Assembly: GCA_910589265.1 (NCBI GenBank)
Contig: CAJUTQ010000100.1
Span: 1 to 64,000 of the forward strand
DNA: 64,000 nt
Reading direction: 5' to 3'
Source of the DNA: an uncultured Lachnospiraceae bacterium
Lineage (GTDB): Bacteria > Bacillota > Clostridia > Lachnospirales > Lachnospiraceae
Shown: positions 26,000-35,430 of the stretch, in pieces
How positions within the stretch are numbered: position 1 is the first letter of the stretch
Layout: the number at the start of each line of letters is the position of its first letter
Made by a program: the position numbers and the translations under genes
The notes under the pieces: model-generated
The model's database searches: none
Seen by the model: only the letters and a program-made list of their open reading frames with translations
Told to the model about the DNA's origin: nothing

Positions 26000-27043
26000 T
26001 TACAGATCATCTAGTAAAGCGCTGCTTTTTGCATAAGCTGTGCTCTTTGCCTCAAAAAAGTCGGTTTTAATCATATTGGCATTGGCATACTGTTCTACCC
26101 ATATAAGACTTTCTGGCACTTTCTCATATCCTTCATAAACAGGAGGCAGATCAATATTATAGCACCTTACATTTCCCAAATATTTAATGTAGTCCGTAAT
26201 CATCTCTTTGTTCAGTCCAAATACCTCGTCTCCGATTGCATAATGTCCCCAAGAAATCTCCTGTTCACACCCTTCCTTAATCATAGCCCTGTAAATGTCA
26301 ATCTGTTCCTTTTCAAATAGCCAAGGCGCCTCTCTTTTTAATTCTAGAATAATATTGCGAAATAACCATAGATGAGTATTCTCATCTCGGTTAATGTAGC
26401 GGATTTCCTGTACCGATCCTGGCATTTTTCCATTTCTTCCCAAATTATAAAAAAACATAAATCCACTGTAAAAATAAATTCCCTCCAGTATGTAATTGGC
26501 AATTAAAGTTTTTACAAAAACATAAGGATCTTTCTTTTCCTGAAATTCGTTATAAAGATTTCCAATAAATGTATTGCGAGTTAATAAACGCTCATCTTCC
26601 TTCCACTGGTAAAGTACGTCGTTCCTTTCCTGGGGTTCACAAATGGTATCCAGCATATAGCTGTAACTTTGGCTGTGAACCGCCTCTTGGAATGTTTGGA
26701 TTGACAAACATAAGTTTACTTCATTCGCTGTAATATAATCTCCGATATTTGGTAAATTTGCAGTTTGTATACTGTCTAGGAAAATAAGAAAGGACAGAAT
26801 TTTATCATAGGCTGTCCGCTCTGGCTTTGGCAAAAGCCGGTAATCCCTGACATCTTTTCCTAAATTAATTTCTTCTGGAATCCAGAAATTATTCATAGCC
26901 TGGCGATACCAATCGCTCACCCAAGTATATTTCATATTGTTAAAGTCGTTGAGATTTGTCGTATTTCCTCCTATGATTTTTCGTGACAGTACATCAATCT
27001 CTCCATCTGGGTTAAATAAAAGCTTTTTTTTCATCATAGCCAT
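26000..27043 (-). CDS. nrdB: Ribonucleoside-diphosphate reductase beta subunit (class Ia-like)
   Basis: This is the radical-generating R2 subunit. The iron ligand and radical tyrosine segment is TFQEAVHSQSYSYM, which matches E-x2-H-x3-Y of class Ia. The other ligands are in the helix with YILEGIYFYSGF and in INRDENTHLWLF. The tyrosine is present, so it is not a tyrosine-less R2c type. Length is 347 residues from the ATG at 27043, which follows AAAGGA at about eight bases; a frame reaching 27091 overlaps nrdA. The order nrdA-nrdB with a 35-base gap indicates co-transcription. Confidence 0.93.
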   Translation of the reverse strand: MAMMKKKLLFNPDGEIDVLSRKIIGGNTTNLNDFNNMKYTWVSDWYRQAMNNFWIPEEINLGKDVRDYRLLPKPERTAYDKILSFLIFLDSIQTANLPNIGDYITANEVNLCLSIQTFQEAVHSQSYSYMLDTICEPQERNDVLYQWKEDERLLTRNTFIGNLYNEFQEKKDPYVFVKTLIANYILEGIYFYSGFMFFYNLGRNGKMPGSVQEIRYINRDENTHLWLFRNIILELKREAPWLFEKEQIDIYRAMIKEGCEQEISWGHYAIGDEVFGLNKEMITDYIKYLGNVRCYNIDLPPVYEGYEKVPESLIWVEQYANANMIKTDFFEAKSTAYAKSSALLDDL

Positions 27044-27078
27044 GGACTTTTTCCTTTCTTTTTTTAATGACATTACAT

Positions 27079-29598
27079 TTAGGAGGAACACACTTCACAT
27101 TCTTCAATTTCTAAACTTCTTGAACGGACATAATAAAGAGTTTTCACACCTTTTTCCCAAGCAAGTAAATATAAATCCAATAATTTTCGAAAAGTATATT
27201 CATTGGTAATATACAAATTCATACTTTGCGCTTGATCAATATGTTTTTGACGGATACCGCAAGCTTTGATGGACCATGTTTGATCCATATAATGGGCATT
27301 TTTATAATACCAGTACGTCTCTATTCCTAAGTCCGGGGCAACTCTTGGCACAAGTCCTCCCTTCTTTTCTTCCAAAAAATATCGATTTAATACAGGATCA
27401 ATGCCTGGAGTTGTACCAGCTATCATACTCGTGCTGCTTGTAGGCGCTACAGCCAAAAGATAACCATTACGTAATCCATTTTTTCCTACTTCTTCCTTTA
27501 GTGTGTCCCATCTTCCTCCTTGTAAATCCCTTTCTACAAAGTACTCCCCTGTCTGCCATTTACTTCCTTGAAAATATGGATAACTGCCTTTTTCCTTAGC
27601 AAGCTTACTGCTGGCTTTTATAGCTCCATAATGAATGTTGGAAAAAACTTTTTCTGTAAATTGAAGATGTTCCTCACTCTCCCAAGCTATTTGCCTTTTT
27701 GCCAGCATATGGTGGTAGCCGCTGACCCCAAGACCAATGGAACGATATTTTTCATTGTTGATCTGGGCATAGGGGATAGGAAAAAAATTCAGATCAATAA
27801 CATTATCCAAAGCCCTGACTGCACTTTCTGTAATAAATTCCACTTCCTCCATATTTTCTACTGAAATTCTTCCAAGAGACAGGCTTGCTAAATTGCAGAC
27901 AACAAATTCTCCAGGTTTTGTTATGCTTACAACAACCGTTTCTCCATTTACTTTCTCTATTCTTTGTTCTACCCGCTCCATTGCTTCCATATTCTGAGCA
28001 ATTTCCGTACAAAGGTTGCTGCAATAGATCATTCCCTTGTGGGCGTTGGGATTTGCCCTATTGACATGATCCCTGTTAAAAGTAAAAGGAGTTCCTGTTT
28101 CTACCATACTTTTTATAAGAAGACGGATTAGTTCTTTCAAAGGAATTACCCTTTTATGAATACGCATATCTCGGACACATTCTACATAACGCCTTTCCCA
28201 TTCTTCCCCATAATAGTCTTCCAAAGCATACCCTTTTTTTGTTTGGATCTCATAAGGGCACATTAAGTACCAGTCCTCTTCTATATTTTCCTTTACTTGT
28301 TTCCAAAAGTAATCAGGATAACACACTCCTGGAAAGACATCATGGGCTTTCATCCGGTCGTCTCCATTATTTGTGCGCAAATTTAAAAATTCTGGTATAT
28401 CTTTATGCCATATGTCTAAGTAAACAGCTACAGACCCTTGTCTTACCCCCAATTGATCAACAGCTACTGCTGTGTCGTTGGCCAACCGTATCCACCGTAC
28501 AACCCCCCCTGCCGCTCCTTCAAATCCTCGAATAGAACTGCCATTGGCTCTGACTTTTCCAAAATACATGCCCATTCCTCCGCCAAACTTACTTACCTTT
28601 GCAAAATTGTCAATGCTCTGATAAATACCATCCAGGCTATCTGGAACAACGTCAATAAAGCAAGAAGACAGCTGATGATAAGGCTTTCTTGCATTGGAAA
28701 GAGTTGGAGTGGCCATGGTTACTTGGAGAAGACTGAGCATGTCATAAAATCGTTTTACCCATTGAGAACGATCCTGCTTTTCCTTCATGGCCAAATGCAT
28801 GGCAATTCCCAAAAACATTTCCTGGGGCGTTTCTAAAGGTCTTCTCTTTGTGGTACAGATTACATACCTATTTAAAAGAAGATCCAAGCCAGCATAGGTA
28901 AATAGATGGTTTCTTTCTGGCCGTATCCAAGTAGAAAATTTGTCAATTTCTTCTTTTGTATAATGTTCTAAAATATACTCCCCATACAACCCCTGCTCTG
29001 TCAAATAAACGATTTTCTCATATAAACTTGAAATATTATGTTTTTTTAAATAGGTTTGCAATTGTTGTTCAAAGGAGAGCATAAAAATTCTGGCAGCTAT
29101 CTTTTCCCATTCTGGAGCGTCCATTGTCGTGAGTTCTACAGCAGCTTTTGTCAACATAGAAAGCTTTTCGTCTTCTGACAGCCCCGGCTTACATATTGCA
29201 TGGAATTTTCCAAGAAGCAATTCTAAGTCATAGGCTTCCCCATGAAATTCTTTTTGAATGTTTAACAATACTGGGATAAGGATATCCATATCCTGAAACT
29301 CTCTGGAAAGACGATTTCTAGATTTCCTTTTTCTAGTTCTCTCTTCTCTGTACAAAATATAGCTCTTCATCTCTTTATAGTATTTTTCTTCCATTAAGGT
29401 CTGTTCTACTAAGTCTTGAATTTCTTCTACTGCAAGTAGATGTTCCTTTGGAAATTTCCTTTCCACCTGAAGGAGCAACCGCTGGAGTTCTTCTTCGCTT
29501 ATCTCGCTAGATACGCTATCGAAGGCTTTGGAAATAGCTCCTTTAATTTTATCAGGACAATAGCCTTCTTCTGTTTTATTTCTTTTACTAATTCTCAT
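27079..29598 (-). CDS. nrdA: Ribonucleoside-diphosphate reductase alpha subunit (class Ia-like)
   Basis: This is the catalytic R1 subunit. An N-terminal ATP-cone occupies residues 1-95, so dATP control is expected. The active-site cysteines are visible as HQLSSCFIDVVPDSLDGIY and FVVCNLASLSLGRI. PTSSTSMIAGTTPGIDPV is a family block. The C-terminus IEECEVCSS is the redox-active CxxC tail that receives electrons from thioredoxin. Length is 839 residues. The start at 29598 follows AGGGG. Upstream lie a sigma-A promoter and two NrdR boxes 31 bp apart. It begins a run continuing through nrdB, ccdA-tlpA, mntP, the esterase gene and miaB. Confidence 0.95.
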   Translation of the reverse strand: MRISKRNKTEEGYCPDKIKGAISKAFDSVSSEISEEELQRLLLQVERKFPKEHLLAVEEIQDLVEQTLMEEKYYKEMKSYILYREERTRKRKSRNRLSREFQDMDILIPVLLNIQKEFHGEAYDLELLLGKFHAICKPGLSEDEKLSMLTKAAVELTTMDAPEWEKIAARIFMLSFEQQLQTYLKKHNISSLYEKIVYLTEQGLYGEYILEHYTKEEIDKFSTWIRPERNHLFTYAGLDLLLNRYVICTTKRRPLETPQEMFLGIAMHLAMKEKQDRSQWVKRFYDMLSLLQVTMATPTLSNARKPYHQLSSCFIDVVPDSLDGIYQSIDNFAKVSKFGGGMGMYFGKVRANGSSIRGFEGAAGGVVRWIRLANDTAVAVDQLGVRQGSVAVYLDIWHKDIPEFLNLRTNNGDDRMKAHDVFPGVCYPDYFWKQVKENIEEDWYLMCPYEIQTKKGYALEDYYGEEWERRYVECVRDMRIHKRVIPLKELIRLLIKSMVETGTPFTFNRDHVNRANPNAHKGMIYCSNLCTEIAQNMEAMERVEQRIEKVNGETVVVSITKPGEFVVCNLASLSLGRISVENMEEVEFITESAVRALDNVIDLNFFPIPYAQINNEKYRSIGLGVSGYHHMLAKRQIAWESEEHLQFTEKVFSNIHYGAIKASSKLAKEKGSYPYFQGSKWQTGEYFVERDLQGGRWDTLKEEVGKNGLRNGYLLAVAPTSSTSMIAGTTPGIDPVLNRYFLEEKKGGLVPRVAPDLGIETYWYYKNAHYMDQTWSIKACGIRQKHIDQAQSMNLYITNEYTFRKLLDLYLLAWEKGVKTLYYVRSRSLEIEECEVCSS

Positions 29599-29609
29599 AT
29601 TCTTATCCC

Positions 29610-29663
29610 CTACTATTTATTGTGTCACTAAGACATATTAGCACAATATATGGTTTCTTTCAA
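29610..29663 (-). promoter_or_regulatory. nrdA promoter with two NrdR boxes
   Basis: On the minus strand TTGAAA (29663-29658), a 17-base spacer and TAATAT (29640-29635) form a sigma-A promoter. Two copies of the NrdR consensus ACACWATATATWGTGT are present: 29641-29656 (GCACAATATATGGTTT on the plus strand), filling the spacer, and 29610-29625 (CTACTATTTATTGTGT), just downstream of the -10. Each matches 13 of 16 positions and the two are exactly 31 bp apart, three helical turns, as expected for cooperative NrdR repression. Confidence 0.82.
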
Positions 29664-29830
29664 TAAAAAGAATGTGCTTGCAGATTCTACGCCTTTGGCC
29701 ATTCCTCCCTTTTCTATGCTTTCTCTTACTCCTAATAAAATATTTTTTTCTCAATTTTTTTGAAAATAGAAAATAGATTGTTTTTTAACTGGAAAAATAA
29801 TGAAACGAAAAGAATTGGGGTTAGATAGGA

Positions 29831-29876
29831 TAAAAGGAGCTATAAATTAGGAGGAATCCTTCCTTTATAGCCCCTT
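29831..29876 (-). terminator. Probable terminator after ackA
   Basis: GCTATAAA and TTTATAGC, extended by GG/CC with one mismatch, form a stem with an internal hairpin. The minus-strand tail is CCTTTTA, a modest T run. It lies about 30 bases after the ackA stop. Confidence 0.6.
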
Positions 29877-29906
29877 GGAAATTTTTATTTTAATAAGGAA
29901 ATTTTT

Positions 29907-31094
29907 TTAAAGGAGGGCTACCGTCTCTCTTGCAATGGCAAGCTCTTCATTTGTTGGGATAATACAAACTTTCACTTTTGAATCTGGCGTAGATATAACT
30001 AAATCTTTTCCTCGGTTTCCATTGGCGCTTTTATCAATGCTAATACCTAGATATCCTAAGTATCCCATTACTTTTTCGCGAATCATTGGTGCATTCTCTC
30101 CAATGCCTGCTGTAAAAGCAATGACATCTACCCCATTCATAGCAGCTGCATAGGAACCAATATATTTTGCCACCCGGTAACAGAAAACGTCAATGGCATC
30201 CTTTGCTAATTCATTTCCTTTTTCCATTCCTTCTTCTAGATCTCTAAAATCACTGGACAATTGGGAAATACCTTGAACTCCAGACTTTTTATTTAATATG
30301 TCCATAATACCTGCTATATCCAAATTTTCTTTCTTGGCAATAAATTCCATAATAGCTGGATCTATGTCACCAGAACGAGTTCCCATGACAAGGCCTTCCA
30401 AAGGAGTAAGTCCCATAGATGTATCCACACATTTGCCATTTAATACTGCGCTAATGGATGCGCCGTTTCCTAAATGAGCAACAATAATTTTGGAATGATC
30501 AATATCCATTCCAAGAAATTCTGTTATATGTTTAGACACAAAGCTGTGACTTGTTCCATGAAAACCATATCTTCTCACTTTATATTTCTCATAATATTCA
30601 TAAGGAAGACCATAAAGAAATGCTTTTTTTGGCATTGTCTGATGAAAAGCTGTATCAAATACTCCTACCATAGGAACTCCAGGCATTAATTCTTTACAAG
30701 CGTTAATACCAATTAAATTTGCAGGGTTATGCAAAGGCGCAAGATCATTACATTCCTCTACTGCCTTTAACATTTCTTCTGTAATGATTGCAGAGGAAGC
30801 AAATTTCTCCCCTCCATGTACAATTCTATGCCCTACAGCATTAACTTCCTTTAAACTTCCTATAGCTCCTGTCTTTTCATTTACAAGGGCATCTAATACA
30901 AGTTGGATCGCCTCCTTGTGGGTTGGCATAGGAGCCTCTGATTCCTCTTTCTCCTCCCCAGCCTTCTGGTATGTAAGTCTTCCATCAAGACCAATTCTCT
31001 CACATAGACCCTTTGCCATGACCTCCTCTGTGTCTGAATTAATTAACTGGTATTTTAATGAAGAACTCCCACAGTTAATAACTAATACGTTCAT
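29907..31094 (-). CDS. ackA: Acetate kinase
   Basis: Acetate kinase makes ATP from acetyl phosphate, the last step of acetate fermentation. The family motifs are NCGSSSLKYQLI at the N-terminus, HRIVHGGEKF, YGFHGTSHSFVS, HLGNGASISAV, and AFTAGIGENAPMIRE. Length is 395 residues, as usual. In many relatives pta is next to ackA; here ackA stands alone between nrdA and the divergent pyruvate carboxylase gene. A promoter lies at 31153-31182. The start is an ATG with GGGAG upstream. Confidence 0.97.
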   Translation of the reverse strand: MNVLVINCGSSSLKYQLINSDTEEVMAKGLCERIGLDGRLTYQKAGEEKEESEAPMPTHKEAIQLVLDALVNEKTGAIGSLKEVNAVGHRIVHGGEKFASSAIITEEMLKAVEECNDLAPLHNPANLIGINACKELMPGVPMVGVFDTAFHQTMPKKAFLYGLPYEYYEKYKVRRYGFHGTSHSFVSKHITEFLGMDIDHSKIIVAHLGNGASISAVLNGKCVDTSMGLTPLEGLVMGTRSGDIDPAIMEFIAKKENLDIAGIMDILNKKSGVQGISQLSSDFRDLEEGMEKGNELAKDAIDVFCYRVAKYIGSYAAAMNGVDVIAFTAGIGENAPMIREKVMGYLGYLGISIDKSANGNRGKDLVISTPDSKVKVCIIPTNEELAIARETVALL

Positions 31095-31152
31095 TGTTCT
31101 TTCTCCCTTCTCTTTCTACAAACTTTATAATCTTAAAAAATTACATAAATTA

Positions 31153-31182
31153 ATTATAGATGAATACTTGTAGGATCTGCAA
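31153..31182 (-). promoter_or_regulatory. ackA promoter
   Basis: On the minus strand TTGCAG (31182-31177), an 18-base spacer and a perfect TATAAT (31158-31153) lie about 60 bases before the ackA start codon. Confidence 0.65.
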
Positions 31183-31265
31183 GTAATTTTTATGGATTAT
31201 TCTTAAAGTTTTTTTAAGATATGGATTGTTTATTGCAATTTTGCTCATTTTCTCTCTTTTATCTC

Positions 31266-31294
31266 TTGCAATTTCTTTCATATTTACATATACT
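31266..31294 (+). promoter_or_regulatory. Promoter of the pyruvate carboxylase gene
   Basis: TTGCAA (31266-31271), 17 bases and TATACT (31289-31294) lie about 100 bases before the start. The leader contains a CCAGCG/CGCTGG stem (31336-31366) that ends right before the ribosome binding region and might affect translation. Confidence 0.6.
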
Positions 31295-31394
31295 ATAAAG
31301 TAGAAAATAGGAAAATATAGGTGATTATTTTATTTCCAGCGCAATAAAATAATGTACATACGCTGGGGAGGACAATTGAGGAAGGAGATCTAAC

Positions 31395-34300
31395 ATGAGC
31401 ACTAATGTACAAATTAAGCCTTTTCGAAAGGTTCTTGTGGCAAATCGAGGCGAGATTGCCATCCGTGTATTTCGGGCGTTGAGTGAACTAGGCATTACCA
31501 CAGTCAGCATTTATTCAAAAGAAGACCGTTATGCCCTTTTCCGCTCAAAATCCGATGAGTCTTATCCTTTAAATCCAGATCATGGACCCATTGACGCATA
31601 TTTGGATATTGACACAATTATTAAAATTGCCGTATCTGCCAATGTAGACGCTATTCACCCAGGATATGGATTTTTATCAGAAAATCCAGATTTTGTAGAT
31701 GCCTGTGAGAAAAACGGTATTGTTTTTATCGGACCCTCCAGTAAAATTATGAACTTAATGGGAGATAAAATTTCTTCAAAGAAAATGGCTATTGATGCAA
31801 AAGTTCCCATTATTCCTGGTGTAGACTATGCTATCAAAGAACTGGACACAGCTATTAAAATTGCTACAGAAGTAGGTTTTCCCATTATGTTAAAAGCTTC
31901 CAATGGTGGAGGAGGCAGGGGAATGCGTATTGTAAACTGCCTAGAAGACTTAGAAAAGGAATTTAACGAGGCTAAAAACGAATCTAAAAAAGCCTTTGGA
32001 GACGATAAAATATTTATTGAAAAATATTTAAGAGGTCCAAAACATATTGAAGTACAAGTTCTTGGAGATAATTATGGGAATGTAGTCCATCTCTTTGACA
32101 GGGACTGCTCTGTTCAAAGACGCCATCAGAAAGTAGTGGAATATGCACCTGCTTTCTCAATCCCTGATAAGACAAGGAACATTATTTTTGAAGCCGCTAT
32201 CCGCTTGTCCAAAGCAGTGGGATACCGAAATGCAGGAACTTTGGAATTCCTTGTAGATGAAGATAATAACCCCTATTTTATAGAGATGAATCCTCGTATT
32301 CAGGTGGAACACACAGTCAGTGAAATGGTCACAAATATTGATCTTGTTCAATCCCAAATTCTCATTGCCCAAGGCTATCCTTTGGATTCTGATGAACTGA
32401 ATATTAAATCTCAAGAAGACGTTAAATGTATTGGATATTCTATCCAAGCAAGGGTTACAACAGAAGATCCTTCCAACAACTTCTTACCTGATACAGGAGA
32501 AATTACTGTATACCGTTCTGGTTCAGGAAATGGAATCCGCTTAGATGGAGGAAATGCCTATATGGGAGCCGTCATTGCACCATTTTATGACAGCCTGTTA
32601 GTAAAGGTTATTTCCCTTGATCGGACATTTGCAGGAGCTGTTCGCAAATCTGTAAGAGCATTGCAGGAAATGCGTATCCGGGGAGTGAAGACCAATATTC
32701 CTTTCCTTATTAATGTATTAAACCACCCTACTTTTATCCATGGAGAATGCTATACAACCTTTATTGAGGAAACGCCTGAATTATTCCAGCTTACCCACAG
32801 CCAGAACAGGGCAATGAAAATTGTAGAATTCATCGGTGATCGCATTGTTAATTCCAATATTGGTGAAAAAGCTTACTTTGAAAACCGGGTACTCCCAGAA
32901 TTAGATAAATCAAAACCAGTTTATGGGGCTAGAGACGAATTTTTAAAACTTGGTGCAAAAGGTCTCATGGACAAAATTTTAAAAGAGAAAAAACTGTATG
33001 TGACAGATACAACGATGCGAGACGCCCAACAGTCTCTCATGGCTACCCGTATGAGGAGTAAGGATCTTTGCGGCGCTGCCTATGCCACCAACGCTTACAT
33101 GCAAAATGCCTTTTCTGTAGAAGCCTGGGGTGGGGCTACCTATGACACAGCCTATCGGTTTTTGAAAGAATCCCCTTGGAAGCGTTTAGAATTATTAAGA
33201 GAACGAATGCCAAATACCTTAATTCAAATGCTTCTTCGAGCATCTAATGCTGTTGGATACAGCAACTATCCAGACAATGTAGTTCAGGAATTTATTCGTA
33301 TTTCAGCAGAGCATGGCATTGACGTTTTCCGGGTATTTGACAGCTTAAACTGGGTAGAAAATATGAAAATGCCTATTGAAGAGTCTTTAAAAACAGGCAA
33401 GATTGTGGAAGGAGCTATTTGCTATACAGGAGATATCTCAAGCCCTGATGAGACAAAATATACATTGGATTATTACATAAAGATGGCTTTAGAACTGGAA
33501 TCTTTAGGATGTCACTCCATTGCGATTAAAGATATGGCTGGACTCCTTAAGCCTATGGCTGCAAAGGAACTGGTCACTGCCTTGAAGAACGAACTTCACA
33601 TTCCTCTTCACTTGCACACTCACGACTCTACAGGAAACGGGGTAAGTACTGTTCTCATGGCTGCTCAGGCAGGAGTGGATATTGTGGATCTTGCTATTGA
33701 ATCCATGTCTTCCTTGACAAGTCAGCCTTCCATGAATGCCATTGTAGAAGCTCTTCGAGGAACAGAAAGAGACACAGGCCTTGATTTTGAAGAACTGGAT
33801 GAATTAAGCCGTTATTATGGACGTATTCGAAAAGTATACGAGCAGTTTGAAAGTGATATGAAAGCTCCCAATGTGGAAATTTATAAGTATGAAATTCCTG
33901 GGGGACAGTATTCTAATTTATTAGCCCAAGTCAGCAGCATGGGCTCCCCTGATGATTTTGAAGCAATCAAAGGCTTATATAAAGATGCCAATGACCTTCT
34001 TGGTAACATTGTAAAAGTTACGCCCACATCCAAGGCTGTTGGAGATCTTGCCATTTTTATGTTTAAAAATGGTTTAACAAAAGAAAATATATTAACAGAA
34101 GGAGCTGGTCTCTCCTATCCAGATTCTGTTGTTTCCTATTTCCAAGGAATGATGGGGCAGCCCTATGGAGGGTTCCCAGGAGAATTGCAAAAAATTGTAT
34201 TAAAAGATATTGAGCCTTTAACGGAACGTCCTGGTAAACTTCTTCCTCCTGTTGATTTGGAATCTGTTAAAAAATATTTAATTGAAAAATATCATTATGA

Positions 34301-34880
34301 AGATAAATCAGAAGAAGTTATGAATCAGAAAGCCATTAGTTATGCATTGTATCCAAAAGTATATGAAGATTACTGCGAGCATTTTGAAATGTATAACGAT
34401 GTAACAAGATTAGAAAGCCATGTATATTTCTATGGACTCCGTAAAGGTGAGGAGACATACTTGCAAATTGGAGAAGGAAAAGAACTTCTTATCAAATATC
34501 TTGAGGTCAGTGATCCTGATGAAAATGGTGTCCGTACTCTTATGTTCCAAGTAAATGGCTCCATCCGTAATATTAAAATTCAGGATAAGAATTTAGAAGT
34601 CAAGTCTGACCGGAAATTAAAGGCAGATAAAGGAAATCCTCAACATTTAGGCTCCTCCATCCCAGGTACTGTTGGCAAAGTTCTTGTCAAAGAGGGAGAC
34701 GCCGTAACCATCAATATGCCTTTAATGACTGTAGAGGCAATGAAGATGGAGACAACGGTCGTTTCTAAAGTGACAGGTACTGTAGATAAGATTTATGTAA
34801 AACAGGGAGATTCTGTTCAGCAGGATGATCTGTTAGTTTCTTTCCACATTGCAAAAGAAGAACAGGAAGAAAAGAAATAA
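31395..34880 (+). CDS. pyc: Pyruvate carboxylase
   Basis: This biotin enzyme makes oxaloacetate from pyruvate, bicarbonate and ATP. The N-terminal biotin carboxylase domain (about 1-460) shows VLVANRGEIAIRVFRA and the ATP-grasp loop KASNGGGGRGMRIV. The central carboxyltransferase domain (about 540-1000) has TDTTMRDAQQSLMATRMR and the metal-binding LHLHTHDSTGNG. The C-terminal biotin carrier has VEAMKMETTV with the biotinylated lysine, about 35 residues from the HPF-like strand end. At 1161 residues it is a single-chain type. The ATG follows AAGGAGATCTAAC. It is divergent from ackA and followed by a hairpin terminator. Confidence 0.97.
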   Translation: MSTNVQIKPFRKVLVANRGEIAIRVFRALSELGITTVSIYSKEDRYALFRSKSDESYPLNPDHGPIDAYLDIDTIIKIAVSANVDAIHPGYGFLSENPDFVDACEKNGIVFIGPSSKIMNLMGDKISSKKMAIDAKVPIIPGVDYAIKELDTAIKIATEVGFPIMLKASNGGGGRGMRIVNCLEDLEKEFNEAKNESKKAFGDDKIFIEKYLRGPKHIEVQVLGDNYGNVVHLFDRDCSVQRRHQKVVEYAPAFSIPDKTRNIIFEAAIRLSKAVGYRNAGTLEFLVDEDNNPYFIEMNPRIQVEHTVSEMVTNIDLVQSQILIAQGYPLDSDELNIKSQEDVKCIGYSIQARVTTEDPSNNFLPDTGEITVYRSGSGNGIRLDGGNAYMGAVIAPFYDSLLVKVISLDRTFAGAVRKSVRALQEMRIRGVKTNIPFLINVLNHPTFIHGECYTTFIEETPELFQLTHSQNRAMKIVEFIGDRIVNSNIGEKAYFENRVLPELDKSKPVYGARDEFLKLGAKGLMDKILKEKKLYVTDTTMRDAQQSLMATRMRSKDLCGAAYATNAYMQNAFSVEAWGGATYDTAYRFLKESPWKRLELLRERMPNTLIQMLLRASNAVGYSNYPDNVVQEFIRISAEHGIDVFRVFDSLNWVENMKMPIEESLKTGKIVEGAICYTGDISSPDETKYTLDYYIKMALELESLGCHSIAIKDMAGLLKPMAAKELVTALKNELHIPLHLHTHDSTGNGVSTVLMAAQAGVDIVDLAIESMSSLTSQPSMNAIVEALRGTERDTGLDFEELDELSRYYGRIRKVYEQFESDMKAPNVEIYKYEIPGGQYSNLLAQVSSMGSPDDFEAIKGLYKDANDLLGNIVKVTPTSKAVGDLAIFMFKNGLTKENILTEGAGLSYPDSVVSYFQGMMGQPYGGFPGELQKIVLKDIEPLTERPGKLLPPVDLESVKKYLIEKYHYEDKSEEVMNQKAISYALYPKVYEDYCEHFEMYNDVTRLESHVYFYGLRKGEETYLQIGEGKELLIKYLEVSDPDENGVRTLMFQVNGSIRNIKIQDKNLEVKSDRKLKADKGNPQHLGSSIPGTVGKVLVKEGDAVTINMPLMTVEAMKMETTVVSKVTGTVDKIYVKQGDSVQQDDLLVSFHIAKEEQEEKK

Positions 34881-34903
34881 TAAGTTGTCCAATCTTTTAC
34901 ATT

Positions 34904-34937
34904 TTGTTAGTCTGGGGACATTATCCCAGACTAACAA
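34904..34937 (+). terminator. Terminator after pyruvate carboxylase
   Basis: TTGTTAGTCTGGG and CCCAGACTAACAA form a perfect 13-bp stem with an eight-base loop. The plus-strand tail GGTGTATTCTTTT is only weakly T-rich. It lies about 25 bases after the stop codon and may act from both sides. Confidence 0.65.
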
Positions 34938-35055
34938 GGTGTATTCTTTTATGCCCTTTTTTATAGATTTTACAAGCTCATAGGCAGGTTCTTCACTTTA
35001 TTTTACTTACATATAGGTAAAACGATTAATGAATTCCCTTGATAAAACCCTTTTT

Positions 35056-35345
35056 CTATCCTGCAATGGATGTTACATCTTTATCGCCTCTCCCTGAAAG
35101 ACTTACTACAATCTTTTTTCTTTATTCATCTTTGGAGCATTTTATCGCATAGGCTATGGGCAAAAGCGCTTTCTATTGCTAGTATCATTTCTTCTCTGAC
35201 AGCATCTAGAAGGCTTCCAACATAGTTTTTTTAAAGCTGTTAAGTTCTTTTTTAAACCCTGCCTCTTCTTTATAATATTCCTATCTTCTACTTCTTTTAC
35301 AGCATTCATCAATGTTTCTGGAATATAATTCCTCCAAGAACAAAG
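35056..35345 (-). pseudogene. trpB: trpB remnant (tryptophan synthase beta chain), internally deleted and frameshifted
   Basis: Read on the minus strand, pieces of both ends of TrpB survive. From about 35327 downward the frame gives YIPETLMNAVKEVED, the hallmark N-terminal block, and after a +1 shift EYYKEEAGFKKELNSF. Next comes C-terminal sequence: MLEAF, a stop, MLSEKK, then in shifted frames AIESA and IAYAIK, and finally IVVSLSGRGDKDVTSIAG ending at a stop at 35056. LSGRGDKDV is diagnostic of the TrpB C-terminus. About 290 bases remain of the roughly 1190 expected, so around three quarters, including the PLP lysine region, is gone. A truncated T-box lies upstream. A 95-codon open frame over part of this stretch is not a real gene. 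Confidence 0.85.
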
Positions 35346-35430
35346 TGGACAAGCCCACATCAGCCCCATTCCCTCACTCATGAGGGGCTTACACACTTTG
35401 CTGCGCCCAGTGCGTTCGCCTGGACATAAT
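35340..35430. repeat. GC-rich imperfect inverted repeat between the T-box and the trpB remnant
   Basis: About 56% of these bases are G or C, far above the flanks. The core is an inverted repeat: CAAAGTG (35341-35347) pairs with CACTTTG (35394-35400), and AAGCCC with GGGCTT inside it, around a smaller CTCATGAG palindrome. It interrupts the start of the trpB remnant just upstream of its GGNYIPE block. It may be a small palindromic insertion element or REP-like repeat; I cannot tell whether other copies exist. Confidence 0.45.
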
